Assembly (NCBI GenBank): GCA_024642185.1 | Contig: JAHEBR010000002.1 | Coordinates: 1-42,564 of the forward strand | Direction: 5' to 3' | From: Marivivens sp. | Lineage (GTDB): Bacteria > Pseudomonadota > Alphaproteobacteria > Rhodobacterales > Rhodobacteraceae | DNA length: 42,564 bases | Shown here: positions 17,752-27,104 of the stretch, piece by piece | How the letters are laid out: every line of letters starts with the position of its first letter | How positions within the stretch are numbered: position 1 is the stretch's first letter | Notes under the pieces: model-generated | Told to the model about the DNA's origin: nothing | Database searches by the model: none | Seen by the model: the letters and a program-made list of their open reading frames with translations, nothing else | Position numbers and translations under genes: made by a program

Positions 17752-20412
17752 CTATGGCAGGATCACCCGAAACGCTGCGCCGCCTTGTCCCGGCAAATAC
17801 GAAATCGACCCGCCGAGCCGGATCATGATCTCGCGACAGATCGCAAGGCCAAGCCCGGCACCGCCCGCTTTGCGGTGATCAGAAAGGCGCGAAAACTTTT
17901 CGAAGATCATTTCCTGATGTTCCTTGCCGATACCCGCACCATTGTCGATGAAATCAACCGCCATCCTGCCACCCGCCTTGCGCACCACAATCCTCAGCAC
18001 GGGCTCGGCCGCAGTGCAGTATTTCTGGGCATTGGCGATGAGATTGATGAACACCTGCGTCAAGCGGTCTAGGTCCGTGTCCAGTGCAATCGCTTCCTCT
18101 GCCCGCTTGCGCTGGATCTTGATCGCGCTTTCGCCAACGACAGAGGCCGCGATAGCCCGGTCGATCACATCGCGCAGGTGCCCTTCTTGCCGGCTCAACG
18201 TGCCCTGCCCGTTTTCAAGAACATTGAGATCGAGAAGATCGTCCAGAAGCCGGGTGAGCCGCACCGCCTCGTCATGGATAATACCCGCGTGTCGCGCCTG
18301 CATTTCCGCAGAAGCTCCACCTTCGCGCAGAATGTCCGAGAAGGATCGGATCGAGGTCATTGGCGTTCTCAGTTCATGGCTGATCTGACCTAGGAAGGCG
18401 TCTTTCTGGATCGACAGGGCGGTCAGCTTTTCATTCGCCTCCTGCAATTGCCGCGCGGTACGTTCCTGTTCGGCGGACTTGGCTTCAAGACGAGAGGAAT
18501 ACTCCATGATCTGAGCGGTCTCGTCCGCCACGGCGATCAGGTCTTCCACCGAAACGCTGGCCCCCTGCACCAGTTGCCCCACCATCGCGTGAGCCGTTGC
18601 CGCCCCCACCGAGCCGGCAAGCTCGCGCTCGAGATCCTCAACGAACTTGGGTGTCACTTCGGGCAGATACCCCTCCTTCCCTTGAAGCCGGGCCTCGCGC
18701 TGAAAAATGTCCTGTGCCTCGGTCGAGCCCAATATCCTTTGGGCCATTACCAAGAGGTCTTCGGCCTCGGCGCCACCATGCGTCCACGACCGGGTGCCGG
18801 TGGAATGTTCGAAAACGTCGACGAACTGCGCCCCCTGAAGCCGCTCGAGCGGGAGAGGAAATGTCAGGACCGAACCGATCACAAACGCGGCCGAATTGAG
18901 CAGCATCGACCACAAGACCGCATGAATGACGGGATCGAGCCCGGCAAACCCAAAGAGCGCCTGGGGGCGGAGCCAAGCCAAGCCAAACGGCCCCTGTTCC
19001 AAAACGATCTGCGGAATGACCTCACCTGCCCCGAACGAAGGCAAGAACAAGGACCAGGCCCAAATCGCAAATCCCGTGATCAGCCCTGCAGCGGCGCCCC
19101 AGCGCGTGGCTCCGCGCCAATAGAGGCCGCCAATCATCGACGGAAGGATCTGCACCACGCCGGTAAAAGAGATCAGGCCAATCGCCGCCAGAGCCTCACC
19201 GCCGCCTGAGAGGCGATAGTAGACATAGCCAAGCAGCAGGACGCCACCAATGGACAGTCGACGCGCCAAGAGCACCGCATAGCGCACATCGCCCGACATC
19301 ATAGCCCCGCCGGCCCGGCTCGACAGCCAGATCGGCACGACGATGTGGTTCGACACCATCGTCGAGAGCGCGATGGTGGCAACGATGACCATTGAGGTCG
19401 CTGAGGAAAACCCGCCAAGGAAGGACAGGATGGCAAGGCCCGAGCGCCCTTCCGCAAGCGGCACGGTCAGAACGAACAGGTCGGGGTTTGATCCGTCCGG
19501 CAAAAGATCGAGGCCGACCACCGCGATCGGCACGACGAACAGGCTCATGACCATCAAATAAAGCGGAAAGGCCCAGCTGGCGGTTGAGAGCCGGCTTTCG
19601 TCATCGTTCTCGACCACGAGAACCTGAAACATCCGTGGCAGGCAAAGGAACGCCGCGCCGGACAGAAAGATCAGACCGAACCACCTTCCGCCCGGCGGCG
19701 ACCATTCCGCGATCTTCGACGCATCGATCAAATCGAGAGTTGGCCCTACCCCGCCGGCCACCCCCCAGACGACGAAAACCCCGACCGCCACAAGCGCGCA
19801 GAGCTTGACCACCGCTTCGACGGCGATCGCCATGACGATGCCATTGTGGCGCTCGTTGGCGTCAAGGTTCCGTGTTCCGAAAATCACGGTGAAAAGCGTC
19901 AGGCCGACCGCCACCCAAAGTGCTGCCGAGGCCAGCTCCGGTGCGCCCCAGTTCTGACCAGAGGCATTGGCGAACACCGCTGTCGAAAGCGTCACGGACT
20001 GAAGCTGAAGGGCGATATAGGGGGTCGCCGCGACCACCGCGATCAGGGTGACGATCACGCCCAGTGCTGTCGATTTGCCAAACCGAGACGAGATGAGATC
20101 GGCGATAGAGGTGATGCGCTGGCTGCGGCCGATCCGGACAAGTTTGCGCAGGACCCACCACCAGCCGATCATCACAATGGTCGGGCCCAGATAGATCGTG
20201 ATGAATTCGAGGCCCGAGCGAGCCGCATAGCCGACGGCCCCGTAGAAGGTCCAAGCCGTGCAATAGATCGAAAGCGAAAGAGTATAGACCAGCGACGACC
20301 GAAGCCACTTGCCCCTCCCGCGTTCGGCCTGCCTTTCGGCGACAAAGGCGATGATGAAGAGAAAGGCCACATAGGCCAGCGAGACAGCGACCAGAAGATT
20401 GAAGGAGACCAT
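17752..20412 (-). CDS. Sodium:solute symporter-type sensor histidine kinase (CbrA/MxtR/CrbS-like: SSS, STAC-like linker, HisKA, HATPase)
   Basis: N-terminal about 13 TM SLC5-like domain, linker WTHGGAEAEDLLVMAQRILGSTEAQDIFQREA, H-box QISHELRTPMTSIRSFSDIL, ATPase motifs INLIANAQKYC, DNGAGIG, GAGLGLAICREIM. Confidence 0.94.
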   Translation of the reverse strand: MVSFNLLVAVSLAYVAFLFIIAFVAERQAERGRGKWLRSSLVYTLSLSIYCTAWTFYGAVGYAARSGLEFITIYLGPTIVMIGWWWVLRKLVRIGRSQRITSIADLISSRFGKSTALGVIVTLIAVVAATPYIALQLQSVTLSTAVFANASGQNWGAPELASAALWVAVGLTLFTVIFGTRNLDANERHNGIVMAIAVEAVVKLCALVAVGVFVVWGVAGGVGPTLDLIDASKIAEWSPPGGRWFGLIFLSGAAFLCLPRMFQVLVVENDDESRLSTASWAFPLYLMVMSLFVVPIAVVGLDLLPDGSNPDLFVLTVPLAEGRSGLAILSFLGGFSSATSMVIVATIALSTMVSNHIVVPIWLSSRAGGAMMSGDVRYAVLLARRLSIGGVLLLGYVYYRLSGGGEALAAIGLISFTGVVQILPSMIGGLYWRGATRWGAAAGLITGFAIWAWSLFLPSFGAGEVIPQIVLEQGPFGLAWLRPQALFGFAGLDPVIHAVLWSMLLNSAAFVIGSVLTFPLPLERLQGAQFVDVFEHSTGTRSWTHGGAEAEDLLVMAQRILGSTEAQDIFQREARLQGKEGYLPEVTPKFVEDLERELAGSVGAATAHAMVGQLVQGASVSVEDLIAVADETAQIMEYSSRLEAKSAEQERTARQLQEANEKLTALSIQKDAFLGQISHELRTPMTSIRSFSDILREGGASAEMQARHAGIIHDEAVRLTRLLDDLLDLNVLENGQGTLSRQEGHLRDVIDRAIAASVVGESAIKIQRKRAEEAIALDTDLDRLTQVFINLIANAQKYCTAAEPVLRIVVRKAGGRMAVDFIDNGAGIGKEHQEMIFEKFSRLSDHRKAGGAGLGLAICREIMIRLGGSISYLPGQGGAAFRVILP

Positions 20413-20684
20413 CAGCGCTCCTCTTTGCCGGAGTCGCTTTCAGGTTCCAGCTTGAGCCTGCGCGATATGATCGCGGCGACAGCGATGAGCCCTGACCAGA
20501 TTACAAAGAGAAAGATCATGACGTCCGACGTGCCGCGGCCGTCGTTGCCGACCAGTTTCCAGATCAGCGGAAGGGCAAAGAGAACCGCCGCCAGAACCGG
20601 CAGGAGACGCGCCACATCCTGAAGTCTGCGCTGCCGATAGGAAGCCCGCTCGAGAAAGACCAGCTTTTTGCCTCGCGTCGCCAT
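20412..20684 (-). CDS. Small two-TM membrane protein, kinase accessory
   Basis: 90 aa; stop overlaps the kinase start by a few bases; TM segments LLPVLAAVLFALPLIW and VMIFLFVIWSGLIAVAAII. Confidence 0.8.
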   Translation of the reverse strand: MATRGKKLVFLERASYRQRRLQDVARLLPVLAAVLFALPLIWKLVGNDGRGTSDVMIFLFVIWSGLIAVAAIISRRLKLEPESDSGKEER

Positions 20685-20687
20685 TGG

Positions 20688-21056
20688 CTAGGTCGTCACG
20701 AGAGCACGGACGTTTTCGATCACCTCGGCATTTGAAAAGGGCTTGGTGATGAAACGGTTGACCCCGAGTTTCTCGGCAAGTTCCCGGTCGCGGGTTTGTC
20801 CCCTCGCGGTCAGCATCAAAACCGGCAGGGCCTGCATCTCGGGATCGGCCCGAAGATCGCGCAGAATGTCAAAGCCGCTCTTTCCGGGTAGCATGACGTC
20901 GAGGATCACCAAATCCGGCGGCGTGGCGCGGATCCGCTCGTTGGCGTTTACGCCATCGGAATGGGTGTGCACCGTCCAGCCATCCCGCGAGAGGATGAAA
21001 CTGAGCGCCTCGATAATATTGGGTTCGTCCTCGATCACCAGGACACGTTTGCCCAT
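20688..21056 (-). CDS. Single-domain response regulator (receiver only)
   Basis: MGKRVLVIEDEPNI..., phospho-acceptor VILDVMLPG, LTARG, TKPF; 122 aa with no output domain. Confidence 0.93.
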   Translation of the reverse strand: MGKRVLVIEDEPNIIEALSFILSRDGWTVHTHSDGVNANERIRATPPDLVILDVMLPGKSGFDILRDLRADPEMQALPVLMLTARGQTRDRELAEKLGVNRFITKPFSNAEVIENVRALVTT

Positions 21057-21146
21057 AGCCCATGCCCCTCCCAAGGCTCTGTGCGATCCGGTCGTTGCCG
21101 CCGACTATCACGGCAAAGCCGTGGGCTGTCAAAGCCCCAAGGGCGA

Positions 21147-22442
21147 TCAGGCCAGAAGGCTCGGCTCGCGCCGGGCCGGACAGGCAGGCCGCGGGCAGAT
21201 GCGGCAGCCGCCCCCCGCATCAAGCGCGGCTGTTTCGCCGGCAGGCGCCGCCTGCACCAGCATCACCGCCTCGACTGGCGAGAGCCCGTCAAACCGCAAA
21301 GGGCCGAGCGGCCCGGCAATTGCGTGGCAGAGAAAACGGCGCCCACCCTCGCCCGGCAGGGCGACGATCGCGCGGATCGGCTGGCCGGGGCGCGACAGCG
21401 CCTGAAACAGCGGCCATACAGGACAGGCCGCCACAGCACGTGGCAGGCCAAAGCCCTCGATCGTCTTGAGGCGCGTCACAGCGCCCGCCCCATCGCAAGA
21501 GGCAAAACCAAAGGCCGGATGCGCCGGGCGCTCAGGAAGGCTCGATAGGCGCCGCAGGATGGCGGCCGGTCCGACCCCAAACATTTCCGCCAGAAGCGCC
21601 GGGTCGTGGCGCCTTTCGATCGCGGCGGCCTCGAAAGCGCCGAGAGGCATGGCCTGAGCATCATCCCGATAAACGCCGAGGCGGCCCCGCAGAAGGACTT
21701 CTGCCGCCGGTCCTGTCAGCGCCGCCGCAACGACCAACTCCTCAACCACTGCATCGGAGTGGGCCGGTCCTTCCAGATCAGCGATGTGATGCCCGTGCCT
21801 GTCGAAATAGGCCTCAACCTCTTCAACCGGAGACAACGCCATAGCCCCGCCATCGGCGGGGGCTTCGAGATAGCCGACAAGGGCGCGGCTGCTGTCGGCA
21901 AGACGCTGGCTGTCGTTATAGATGTTGCGATGAAATCGTTCCTGCCAGTCGCGGTCCAGAACCTCGCCGCCAACCAGAATCGAGGAGGTGGACCGGATTG
22001 ATGTCACTGCAGAAATTACCTCGTGCAACGATGTTGAAAGCTGCGGATCATGCGCCATCCTGTCCGTAAGCGATTTGACCCTGGCTTCAAGCCGGGCAAT
22101 CTGCGCCGCCTGATCCGTCACAAGGCCAGCCCAGCCGGGAAAGCGCCCTGCGAACTCTTCTGTTCGGTTGATTTCAGCATCAGCCGCAGGTCGCGTCGCG
22201 GCAGCTCCGCGCAAATCCTGGATCAACGCGGTTTCCGCGCCTTCGGAAAGCTGCGTCGGATCAAGGCCGAGGGCGCGGGCAAGATCGTTAAGAACGCGGC
22301 CACCGATTCTGCGCCGGTTGTGCTCGATAAGATTGAGATAGGACGCAGATATTCCGGCGGCCTTGGCCAGATCGGCCTGCCGCATCGCAGCATCCAGCCT
22401 GCGTTCTCGAATTCGGGAGCCTGTGAGTTGCCGCTGGGTCAC
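21147..22442 (-). CDS. XRE-family regulator (ScfR/RamB-like, DUF2083-type C terminus) with internal HisKA-like segment
   Basis: HTH GSRIRERRLDAAMRQADLAKAAGISASYLNLIEHNRRRIGGRVLNDLARAL; C-terminal CRICPRPACPARREP; internal LHEVISAVTSIRSTSSIL. GTG start. Confidence 0.88.
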   Translation of the reverse strand: MTQRQLTGSRIRERRLDAAMRQADLAKAAGISASYLNLIEHNRRRIGGRVLNDLARALGLDPTQLSEGAETALIQDLRGAAATRPAADAEINRTEEFAGRFPGWAGLVTDQAAQIARLEARVKSLTDRMAHDPQLSTSLHEVISAVTSIRSTSSILVGGEVLDRDWQERFHRNIYNDSQRLADSSRALVGYLEAPADGGAMALSPVEEVEAYFDRHGHHIADLEGPAHSDAVVEELVVAAALTGPAAEVLLRGRLGVYRDDAQAMPLGAFEAAAIERRHDPALLAEMFGVGPAAILRRLSSLPERPAHPAFGFASCDGAGAVTRLKTIEGFGLPRAVAACPVWPLFQALSRPGQPIRAIVALPGEGGRRFLCHAIAGPLGPLRFDGLSPVEAVMLVQAAPAGETAALDAGGGCRICPRPACPARREPSLLA

Positions 22443-22499
22443 TTTACGCCTGACATTTTCAGTTGATTTCCGGTGCTTTCTGCAGATGCAAGCAAATTA

Positions 22500-22540
22500 C
22501 TTTACAAACTACACTCAGAATTTGTGTAAGTCTTTACAAA
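22500..22540. promoter_or_regulatory. Candidate operator with three CTTTACAAA-type half-sites
   Basis: CTTTACAAA (22500-22508), inverted TTTGTGTAAG (22521-22530), CTTTACAAA (22532-22540) in the divergent XRE/ABC intergenic region. Confidence 0.5.
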
Positions 22541-22667
22541 ATTTTTATTTCTCTTGAGGGACTTGTTGCGAATTTTTCGAACCGCGTCCGATAATGACGG
22601 CAGCATTGTAAAATGCGTGCAGTCGGAGTGTGGAGGCTTCGGCAGCTATCATGAAAGGGAGGGACTC

Positions 22668-24014
22668 ATGTCCAAAATGAACTTCTCACGTCGTGGCGTG
22701 CTGAAGACAGGTGCCGTAACCGGCGCCGGTCTTGCGCTTCCGACTATCTTCACGTCCTCGGCTTCGGCCTATACCAACGAACCGACCGGCTCCTCGGTCA
22801 AGTTCGGCTTCAACGTTCCCCAGACCGGCCCCTACGCCGAAGAGGGCCTCGACGAGCTTCGCGCCTTTGAGCTCGCCGTTCAGCACCTCAATGGCGAGGG
22901 CGACGGCGGCATGCTCAACACGATGTCGTCGAAAACCCTCGGCGGCAACGGCGTTCTCGGCAAGAAGGTCGAGTTCGTCACCGGCGACACCCAGACAAAA
23001 TCTGACGTGGCGCGGGCATCGGCTCAGTCGATGATCCAGAAAGACGGCGTTGTCATGGTTTCCGGCGGTTCATCGTCGGGTGTGGCCGTTGCGGTTCAGA
23101 GCCTTTGCCAGGAAGCCGGCATTATCTTCATGGCCGCGCTGACCCACTCGAACGACACCACGGGCAAGGACCGGAAAGCCAACGGCTTCCGCTACTTCTT
23201 CAACGCCTATATGTCGGGCGCTGCTATCGCTCCGGTGCTCTCGAGCGCCTATGGCAACGAGCGCCGCGCCTACCACCTGACCGCCGACTACACCTGGGGC
23301 TGGACCCAGCAGGAATCGATCGCGGCCTCGACCGAAGCCCTTGGTTGGGAAACCGTCTCCAACGTGCTGACCCCGGTCGGCGCCGGCGACTTCTCGTCCT
23401 ATATCGCTCCGGTGATCAACTCGGGCGCGGATGTTCTGATCCTGAACCACTACGGCGGAGACATGGTCAACTCGCTCAGCCAGGCTGTTCAGTTTGGTCT
23501 GCGCGACAAGATGGTGAACGGCAAGCAGTTCGAGATCATCGTTCCGCTCTACTCGGAGCTGATGGCTGCGGGCGCTGGCTCCAACATTCAGGGTGTCTAT
23601 GGCACCATGAACTGGAACTGGCAGCTGCAGGATCCGGGCACCCAGGCTTTCGTCAAGTCGTTTGGCGAAAAGTATGGCCGTCCGCCGTCAGGCGCCGCCC
23701 ACACCGCCTATGTGCAGACCCTGCTCTATGCGGATGCGGCCACCCGTGCGGGCACCTTCGAGCCCTGCCAGATCGGGGCCGCCCTTGAGGGCTTCGAGTT
23801 CGACGGCATGGGTATCGGCCCGACAACCTACCGCGCCGAAGACCACCAGTGCTTCAAGGACGTGCTCGTCATGAAGGGCAAAGACAGCCCGGCCAACGAA
23901 TACGATACCCTTGAGATCGTCGAAGTGACCCCGCGCGCTCAGGTCGAGTATGCGGCCGATCACCCGATGTTCGGTGGTGCCGAGGCCAGCCTCGGCGAAT
24001 GCAACAACGGCTAA
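22668..24014 (+). CDS. Branched-chain amino acid-type ABC transporter substrate-binding protein, Tat-like signal
   Basis: NFSRRGVLKTGAVTGAGLALPTIFTSSASA leader; Peripla_BP_6-type VKFGFNVPQTGPYAEEGLDELRAFELAVQHLN. Confidence 0.92.
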   Translation: MSKMNFSRRGVLKTGAVTGAGLALPTIFTSSASAYTNEPTGSSVKFGFNVPQTGPYAEEGLDELRAFELAVQHLNGEGDGGMLNTMSSKTLGGNGVLGKKVEFVTGDTQTKSDVARASAQSMIQKDGVVMVSGGSSSGVAVAVQSLCQEAGIIFMAALTHSNDTTGKDRKANGFRYFFNAYMSGAAIAPVLSSAYGNERRAYHLTADYTWGWTQQESIAASTEALGWETVSNVLTPVGAGDFSSYIAPVINSGADVLILNHYGGDMVNSLSQAVQFGLRDKMVNGKQFEIIVPLYSELMAAGAGSNIQGVYGTMNWNWQLQDPGTQAFVKSFGEKYGRPPSGAAHTAYVQTLLYADAATRAGTFEPCQIGAALEGFEFDGMGIGPTTYRAEDHQCFKDVLVMKGKDSPANEYDTLEIVEVTPRAQVEYAADHPMFGGAEASLGECNNG

Positions 24015-24028
24015 TCCGTTAGCAACAG

Positions 24029-24055
24029 AACCGGCCGCGCCAGACGCGGCCGGTT
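24029..24055 (+). other. Intercistronic 11-bp stem-loop without T-tract
   Basis: AACCGGCCGCG-CCAGA-CGCGGCCGGTT between the SBP and permease genes. Confidence 0.85.
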
Positions 24056-24110
24056 CACAATTGGCCCTGCCTTGCGCGGGCCGTCTGATTTCCAAGGACA
24101 GGGTGGGACC

Positions 24111-25130
24111 ATGGACGCTTTATTCCTCCAGATCCTCAACGGGCTTGAAAAAGGTGGTGCCTATGCGCTGATCGCGATGGGCCTTACGCTTATTTTCGGC
24201 ACGCTGGGCGTGGTCAATTTCGCGCACGGCGCGCTTTTCATGATCGGCGCCTTCGTGGCCGTCACGATGCAGCGCATCTTTAACATCAGCCTCGAGATCG
24301 TCGACGCGACCCAGAAGGATTTTCTGGGCAATCCGCTCAAGGTCAAGGTCCCCTATGTGATCGAATGGTTTGGCGAGGGCTTCGGCGGCTTCCTGATTGA
24401 TTGGTCGGTGCCTCTGGCGATCTTGCTCGCCATCCCTGTCATGATGCTGGTTGGTTTCGTGATGGAGCGCGGCCTGATCAAGCATTTCTACAAGCGTCCG
24501 CACGCCGACCAGATCCTCGTAACCTTTGGCCTCGCCATCGTTCTTCAGGAAATCGTCAAGTATTTCTTCGGCGCCAACCCGATCCCGACCCCCGCGCCGT
24601 CCGACTATCGCGGCACGATTGATATGGCTTTCTTCGGCCTGAACCTCTCCTACCCTATCTGGCGCCTGATCTACTTCTTCTTCTCGGCCGCCGTGATCGC
24701 CGCTGTCTTTGCCTTCCTACAATTCACAACTTTCGGCATGGTTGTCCGCGCGGGCATGGCCGACCGCGAGACCGTGGGCCTTCTCGGCATCGACATCGAC
24801 CGCCGCTTTACCCTGATGTTCGGCATTGCTGCCGCTGTCGCGGGCCTTGCGGGTGTGATGTATACGCCAATCCTGTCGCCCAACTATCATATGGGAATGG
24901 ACTTCCTCGTGCTGTCGTTCGTTGTCGTTGTTGTCGGCGGCATGGGCTCCTTGTCGGGAGCCGTGGCAGCGGGATTCCTTTTGGGCATCCTCCAGGCCTT
25001 TGCCTCGATGAACGAGGTAAAGGACATCATTCCCGGTATCGACCAGATCATCATCTATCTCGTCGCCATCGTCATTCTGCTTACCCGTCCGCGTGGCCTT
25101 CTGGGCCGCAAGGGCGTGATGGAGGACTAG
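24111..25130 (+). CDS. LivH-type ABC permease
   Basis: MDALFLQILNGLEKGGAYALIAMGLTLIFGTLGVVNFAHGALFMIGAF. Confidence 0.95.
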   Translation: MDALFLQILNGLEKGGAYALIAMGLTLIFGTLGVVNFAHGALFMIGAFVAVTMQRIFNISLEIVDATQKDFLGNPLKVKVPYVIEWFGEGFGGFLIDWSVPLAILLAIPVMMLVGFVMERGLIKHFYKRPHADQILVTFGLAIVLQEIVKYFFGANPIPTPAPSDYRGTIDMAFFGLNLSYPIWRLIYFFFSAAVIAAVFAFLQFTTFGMVVRAGMADRETVGLLGIDIDRRFTLMFGIAAAVAGLAGVMYTPILSPNYHMGMDFLVLSFVVVVVGGMGSLSGAVAAGFLLGILQAFASMNEVKDIIPGIDQIIIYLVAIVILLTRPRGLLGRKGVMED

Positions 25131-25133
25131 TCC

Positions 25134-26324
25134 ATGCTCGGCCTGTCGCAAAAAGACACCCGCTTTCTCTTCATCGTCATTGCACTGACCCTGCTGACGC
25201 CCTTCCTTCTCAACCCCTTCCCGACCGACTCGGCGCTGGCGCAGTTCAACGCGGGCTATCCGGCCCTGATGCAGCGTTTTGCGATCTATGGCCTCATGGC
25301 GATCGGGTTCAACATCCTCTTCGGCCTGACCGGATACCTCTCCTTCGGCCACGCCGCCTTCCTCGGCGTCGGCTCCTACGCTGCGGTGTGGATGTTCAAG
25401 CTTCTGTCGATGAACGTTTTGCCGGCTATCATCATGGCGACGCTGCTGGCCGGCCTCTTTGCGCTTGTCATCGGCTTCATCTCACTGCGGCGCTCGGGCA
25501 TCTACTTCTCGATCCTGACGCTCGCATTTGCCGAGATGTCCTATCGTCTGGCCTATTCGGTCTTTACACCGGTCACCAACGGCGAATCGGGTTTGCAGCT
25601 TGGCCTCAAGGATCCGCGCATCCTTGACGCGCCGCTGACATCGGCCAGCCTGCCCGTGCCGGGCCTCTTCGGGCTTAAGATGAACTCGAGCTGGACCCTC
25701 GACCTTGGCCCCTGGGATTTCACCTTCAACGTCGGCTACTATTTCTGCGCCGTGGTGGCGATCCTCGGCTTCTACCTCAGCCTGAGAATCTTCCGCTCGC
25801 CCTTTGGCCTTATGCTGCGGGCGATCAAATCGAACCAGAACCGCCTCAACTATACTGGCCTCAACTCACGCCCCTACACTCTTGCAGCATTCGTGATCTC
25901 GGGGATGTATGCCGGCCTCGCCGGTGGCCTCCTTGCGGCAATGGATCCGCTGGTGGGGGCCGAAAGGATGCAGTGGACCGCGTCTGGCGAGGTCGTCTTG
26001 ATGACCATTGTGGGCGGCGTCGGCACGCTGATGGGCCCTGTCCTTGGCGCGGGCTTCATCAAATATGCCGAGAACATCTTCTCGAAGATCAACGAGAGCA
26101 TCCTTCACAGCTGGTTCAGCTGGCTGCCGGACGGGCTTGAGGATGCCGTTGTCTGGATCTTCGCCCGCTTCGTCGGCGAAGGCTGGCACCTGACGCTGGG
26201 CCTGATGTTCATGGTCATCGTGATCGCCCTGCCCGGCGGCCTCGTCGAAGGGGGGCAGCGCATCGCCCGCTTCTTGCGCCGCAAGTCGGACGACAGCGCC
26301 GCCACCACAACGCCCGCCGAATAG
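25134..26324 (+). CDS. LivM-type ABC permease
   Basis: [37 protein letters not shown]. Confidence 0.95.
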   Translation: MLGLSQKDTRFLFIVIALTLLTPFLLNPFPTDSALAQFNAGYPALMQRFAIYGLMAIGFNILFGLTGYLSFGHAAFLGVGSYAAVWMFKLLSMNVLPAIIMATLLAGLFALVIGFISLRRSGIYFSILTLAFAEMSYRLAYSVFTPVTNGESGLQLGLKDPRILDAPLTSASLPVPGLFGLKMNSSWTLDLGPWDFTFNVGYYFCAVVAILGFYLSLRIFRSPFGLMLRAIKSNQNRLNYTGLNSRPYTLAAFVISGMYAGLAGGLLAAMDPLVGAERMQWTASGEVVLMTIVGGVGTLMGPVLGAGFIKYAENIFSKINESILHSWFSWLPDGLEDAVVWIFARFVGEGWHLTLGLMFMVIVIALPGGLVEGGQRIARFLRRKSDDSAATTTPAE

Positions 26325-26334
26325 GGAGAAACCC

Positions 26335-27093
26335 ATGAGCATTCTCGAAGTCAAAGGCGTCAACAAGCGCTTCGGCGGCCTTCAGGCGCTTGGAAACGTG
26401 AACCTCAGCGTGAAGGAAGACACCTGCCACGCGATCATCGGCCCCAATGGCGCCGGCAAATCGACCCTTCTGAACTGCCTCGTCGGCAAGCTGATCCCCG
26501 ACAGCGGCTCGGTCGTCTTCGACGGCCAGTCGGTCCTCGGCCGCAAGCCGCACGAGATCAACCAGATGGGCATCAGCCGGGTATTCCAGACACCGGAAAT
26601 CTTTGGCGATCTCACGGTCATCGAAAACGTGATGATCCCCTGCTTTGCCAAGCGCGACGGCTCATTCCGGATGCACGCCTATGAGGCGGTTCATCAGGAG
26701 AAGGGGATCATTGAGCAGGCCGAGGCAATTCTTGCCGACGTCAATATGCTCGACAAGCGGCACATGCACGCCGCTTCGCTCAGCCGTGGCGACAAGCGCC
26801 GCCTCGAGATGGCCATGTGCCTCGTGCAGGAGCCGCGCCTTCTTTTGCTCGACGAGCCGACCGCCGGTATGGCGCGTGCCGATACCAACAACACGATCGA
26901 GTTGCTCAAGGAGATCCGCAAGAAGCGTAGGATCACCATGGCGATCATCGAACACGACATGCATGTGGTGTTCAGCCTCGCCGAAAGGATCACCGTTCTG
27001 GCGCAGGGCACGCCTCTGGTGGAAGACACTCCGGAGAACATCAAGGGCCATCCGAAGGTGCGCGAAGCGTATCTTGGTGAAGCTCAAGTCTAG
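26335..27093 (+). CDS. LivG-type ABC ATP-binding protein
   Basis: Walker A IGPNGAGKSTLLN, signature LSRGDKRRLEMAM, Walker B LLLLDEPTAGM. Confidence 0.95.
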   Translation: MSILEVKGVNKRFGGLQALGNVNLSVKEDTCHAIIGPNGAGKSTLLNCLVGKLIPDSGSVVFDGQSVLGRKPHEINQMGISRVFQTPEIFGDLTVIENVMIPCFAKRDGSFRMHAYEAVHQEKGIIEQAEAILADVNMLDKRHMHAASLSRGDKRRLEMAMCLVQEPRLLLLDEPTAGMARADTNNTIELLKEIRKKRRITMAIIEHDMHVVFSLAERITVLAQGTPLVEDTPENIKGHPKVREAYLGEAQV

Positions 27094-27104
27094 GGAAGAA
27101 TGCT

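Noticed and set aside
21109-21123. CACGGC-AAA-GCCGTG small hairpin between the XRE and receiver genes
   Set aside because: A 6-bp stem with a 3-nt loop in GC-rich DNA is easily expected by chance, and there is no supporting context.
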